A program made the translations under genes and the position numbers. DNA of 15,165 nucleotides, taken from Streptomyces griseus. Its GTDB lineage: Bacteria; Bacteroidota; Bacteroidia; Chitinophagales; Chitinophagaceae. Under the pieces are notes generated by a model that made no database searches, was not told where the DNA came from, and saw only the letters and a list, made by a program, of their open reading frames with translations. Numbering within the stretch: position 1 is the stretch's first letter; every line of letters begins with the position of its first letter. The stretch is from NCBI GenBank assembly GCA_943323705.2, contig CALPIT020000035.1:1-15165 (forward strand), given 5' to 3'. Positions 13,974-15,165 of this stretch are shown in pieces.

Positions 13974-14018
13974 TTATTTATTGTATATTTTCGTTACATC
14001 TGCAAGTGTATAATCTTG
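13974..14018 (-). pseudogene. 3' remnant of an antitoxin-like gene (paralogue of 10217-10477)
   Basis: The minus-strand reading QDYTLADVTKIYNK-stop parallels DDVYSIADVKKIYND-stop at the end of the 10217-10477 gene. At DNA level 25 of 28 bases match from 13981 against 10224, and about 16 of 20 over the bases around the stop. Upstream it is cut off by the end of the 14021-14506 gene. The offset between the tails (3757) is close to that of the leader copies (3750), so both belong to one duplicated block. Confidence 0.6.
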
Positions 14019-14020
14019 AC

Positions 14021-14506
14021 TTAAGGCACCAAAGTGAACTCAAGCGCTGAAATACTTGCATATACAGTGTAACTAACTGATGCTGCTACTGATTGTCCAA
14101 TTAATTTTAAGCTGTAAGAGCCAGATGGTAGCCAAATAGGAAAGTTACTATACTTATCAATTTTACTCTCAGTATAATTTGCTGATGTTTGACTTGCAAT
14201 TAATAAATTATCAAGCAATAAGAAATTGCCTCCATAACTATACCCTGAGTTAACAGGAGCTAATTCAAATCCTGAACTTCCTCCATGGCTTGTGACATTT
14301 GCACTTTCAATTTTCCAAACTTTACCAACTGGTACTGAAATAGAAGTGTCTTTATAATTTAATTGGTTTATTACATTACTTAGATTGGGATTACCTTGGT
14401 AATTTCCTGAAGTTTTAAAATACACTACTTTACTGAATTGAAGATTGGTTTGTGATAATGAAACTTTACTAATAAATAGAAAAAATAACAGAATAACTTT
14501 GTTCAT
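14021..14506 (-). CDS. Small secreted protein, beta-sandwich-like, family unknown
   Basis: 161 residues with a signal peptide (MNKVILLFFLFISKVSLSQ). The mature part shares the pattern of its upstream neighbour (14527-14913): NLQFSKVV near the N-terminus, SVPVGKVWKIES (57-68), GNFLLLDNLLI (93-103), PIWLPSGSYSLKL (123-135) and a final ISALEF. Together these suggest an all-beta domain ending in a hydrophobic strand. It has about 30 more residues than the neighbour, mainly before the GKVWKIES motif. I do not recognise a named family. It lies 20 bp after the neighbour and ends where the antitoxin remnant begins, so its 3' end marks a recombination junction. A surface or extracellular role is inferred from the signal peptide and operon. 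Confidence 0.72.
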   Translation of the reverse strand: MNKVILLFFLFISKVSLSQTNLQFSKVVYFKTSGNYQGNPNLSNVINQLNYKDTSISVPVGKVWKIESANVTSHGGSSGFELAPVNSGYSYGGNFLLLDNLLIASQTSANYTESKIDKYSNFPIWLPSGSYSLKLIGQSVAASVSYTVYASISALEFTLVP

Positions 14507-14526
14507 ATTGGATTCAATTTTAGAAT

Positions 14527-14913
14527 TTATTGATTCACATTAAATTCAATTATAGAAATATAATAATTCACTGCAGTACTATAATTTCCACTGTAAGAAA
14601 ATTTGATATTGTCACTCGCTTTTAACCAAATTGGCATTATTATAGGTTTTAAAGCATAATAATTAATGATTGAAGTTCCATTTAGTAAAAAATTTAAAGA
14701 AAAAGAGGGTGTACCCGCGTATAATTCACTGCCTGGATTTGGTAAGGACTCTATTTTCCATACTTTTCCTGTAGGCACAGTCCAGGTGTCACTACTAGTT
14801 CCCCCATACAAAGTCCCAGAATAAGTCAATACTCTATTAAACTGCAAATTCCCCTGCGCTTTAACAAAGAAAGTAATCAACATCAAGAATGAAATAAAAA
14901 ATATTTTTCTCAT
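14527..14913 (-). CDS. Small secreted protein, paralogue of 14021-14506
   Basis: 128 residues with a signal peptide (MRKIFFISFLMLITFFVKAQ). The mature part contains NLQFNRVLTYSG (22-33), TVPTGKVWKIES (45-56), FLLNGTSII (75-83), PIWLKASDNIKFSYSG (94-109) and ISIIEFNV at the C-terminus, in the same order as in the downstream protein. The conserved centre is (S/T)VP.GKVWKIES. No enzyme motif is present, so it is more likely a structural or binding domain. It starts 11 bp after the stop of the truncated 'ALE'-module gene, and the three probably form one operon. Function unknown. Confidence 0.72.
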   Translation of the reverse strand: MRKIFFISFLMLITFFVKAQGNLQFNRVLTYSGTLYGGTSSDTWTVPTGKVWKIESLPNPGSELYAGTPSFSLNFLLNGTSIINYYALKPIIMPIWLKASDNIKFSYSGNYSTAVNYYISIIEFNVNQ

Positions 14914-14924
14914 TGTATTTAAAT

Positions 14925-15165
14925 TTAAAATCCCGTTGTAGTAAATATCAAAGTCTGTGCATCACTTCCTCCTCCACTTGTACTTGATGATGCTGAAACA
15001 TTCTTCCAAATCGCACCATCGTAATACCAAAATCCTTTTGATCCATCTGTTTGATAAACCATCAATCCTTCCACAGGTGAAGCAATAGAATTTCTTTGTG
15101 TCGCTGTCATTCTTGGTATCAAAATGCCACGGGCTGAGTCTTTTACTTCCAAAGCAGCAGAGGCA
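14925..15165 (-). CDS. Protein with 'ALE...QRNSI..GLMVYQT' module (3' part only)
   Basis: The start lies beyond the right edge; 79 codons are visible. It begins ASAALEVKDSARGILIPRMT and continues ATQRNSIASPVEGLMVYQTD and FWYYDGAIWKNV. This is the same N-terminal module as in the two large secreted proteins of this window (ALEIKS..GFLPPRL..QRNAI..GLQI). After a Ser/Gly-rich linker it stops at DAQTLIFTTTGF. The ending recalls the first strand of the next gene's mature part (AQGNLQFNRVLTYSG). The protein may thus be a short carrier that once continued into such a domain. Only the end of the gene is seen, so signal peptide and total length are unknown. Confidence 0.7.
   Translation of the reverse strand, partial: ASAALEVKDSARGILIPRMTATQRNSIASPVEGLMVYQTDGSKGFWYYDGAIWKNVSASSSTSGGGSDAQTLIFTTTGF

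Overview
The window reads as chromosomal DNA of a low-GC Bacteroidota bacterium, probably near Chitinophagaceae (an inference). The evidence is: -7 boxes matching TAnnTTTG, weak or absent Shine-Dalgarno sequences, secreted proteins with the 'VGIGTNTP...ALE' N-terminal module, a FISUMP domain, and intergenic repeats of the types GCCACGAAGGC, CCACGAATTCACGAATT and CCCCC-loop-GGGGG.

Left part (1-7960), mostly conserved housekeeping genes. The 5' end of a response regulator leaves the left edge, followed by a di-haem cytochrome c peroxidase. A gene-free 0.8 kb stretch then holds a convincing plus-strand promoter and terminator with no gene between them. Next comes a minus-strand copA-recQ pair (Cu+ P-type ATPase, then a RecQ helicase starting at TTG). 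Divergent from it is a plus-strand tsaE-ald pair (tRNA t6A ATPase, then alanine dehydrogenase). copA and tsaE share a 62-bp intergenic gap in which each -7-like box lies 4 nt from the start codon, suggesting leaderless mRNAs.

Middle (7961-8500), no gene: a mosaic of short palindromes and direct repeats, including a 54-bp repeat present twice with 52 of 54 bases identical.

Right part (8501-15165), an accessory region entirely on the minus strand. Two large secreted proteins (8501-10078 and 12248-13828) share a nearly identical upstream DNA, signal peptide and first ~45 residues, then become unrelated. One continues into FISUMP and LamG-like domains, the other into an unrecognised, possibly beta-propeller-like body. 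Upstream of both lies the same short antitoxin-like gene, complete at 10217-10477 and reduced to a 3' remnant at 13974-14018. This looks like a duplicated cassette with exchanged bodies. Between the copies are an XRE antitoxin overlapping a Gp49/HigB-type toxin broken by a nonsense codon and a one-base shift in an A9 run, and a lipoprotein resembling a SAM methyltransferase. At the right edge are two small secreted paralogues and a truncated third protein of the 'ALE' family.

The most interesting parts are the duplicated 5' cassette, the decayed toxin beside an intact antitoxin, and the possible small RNA near 1770-1832. No rRNA, tRNA, CRISPR array, transposase or integrase was seen.
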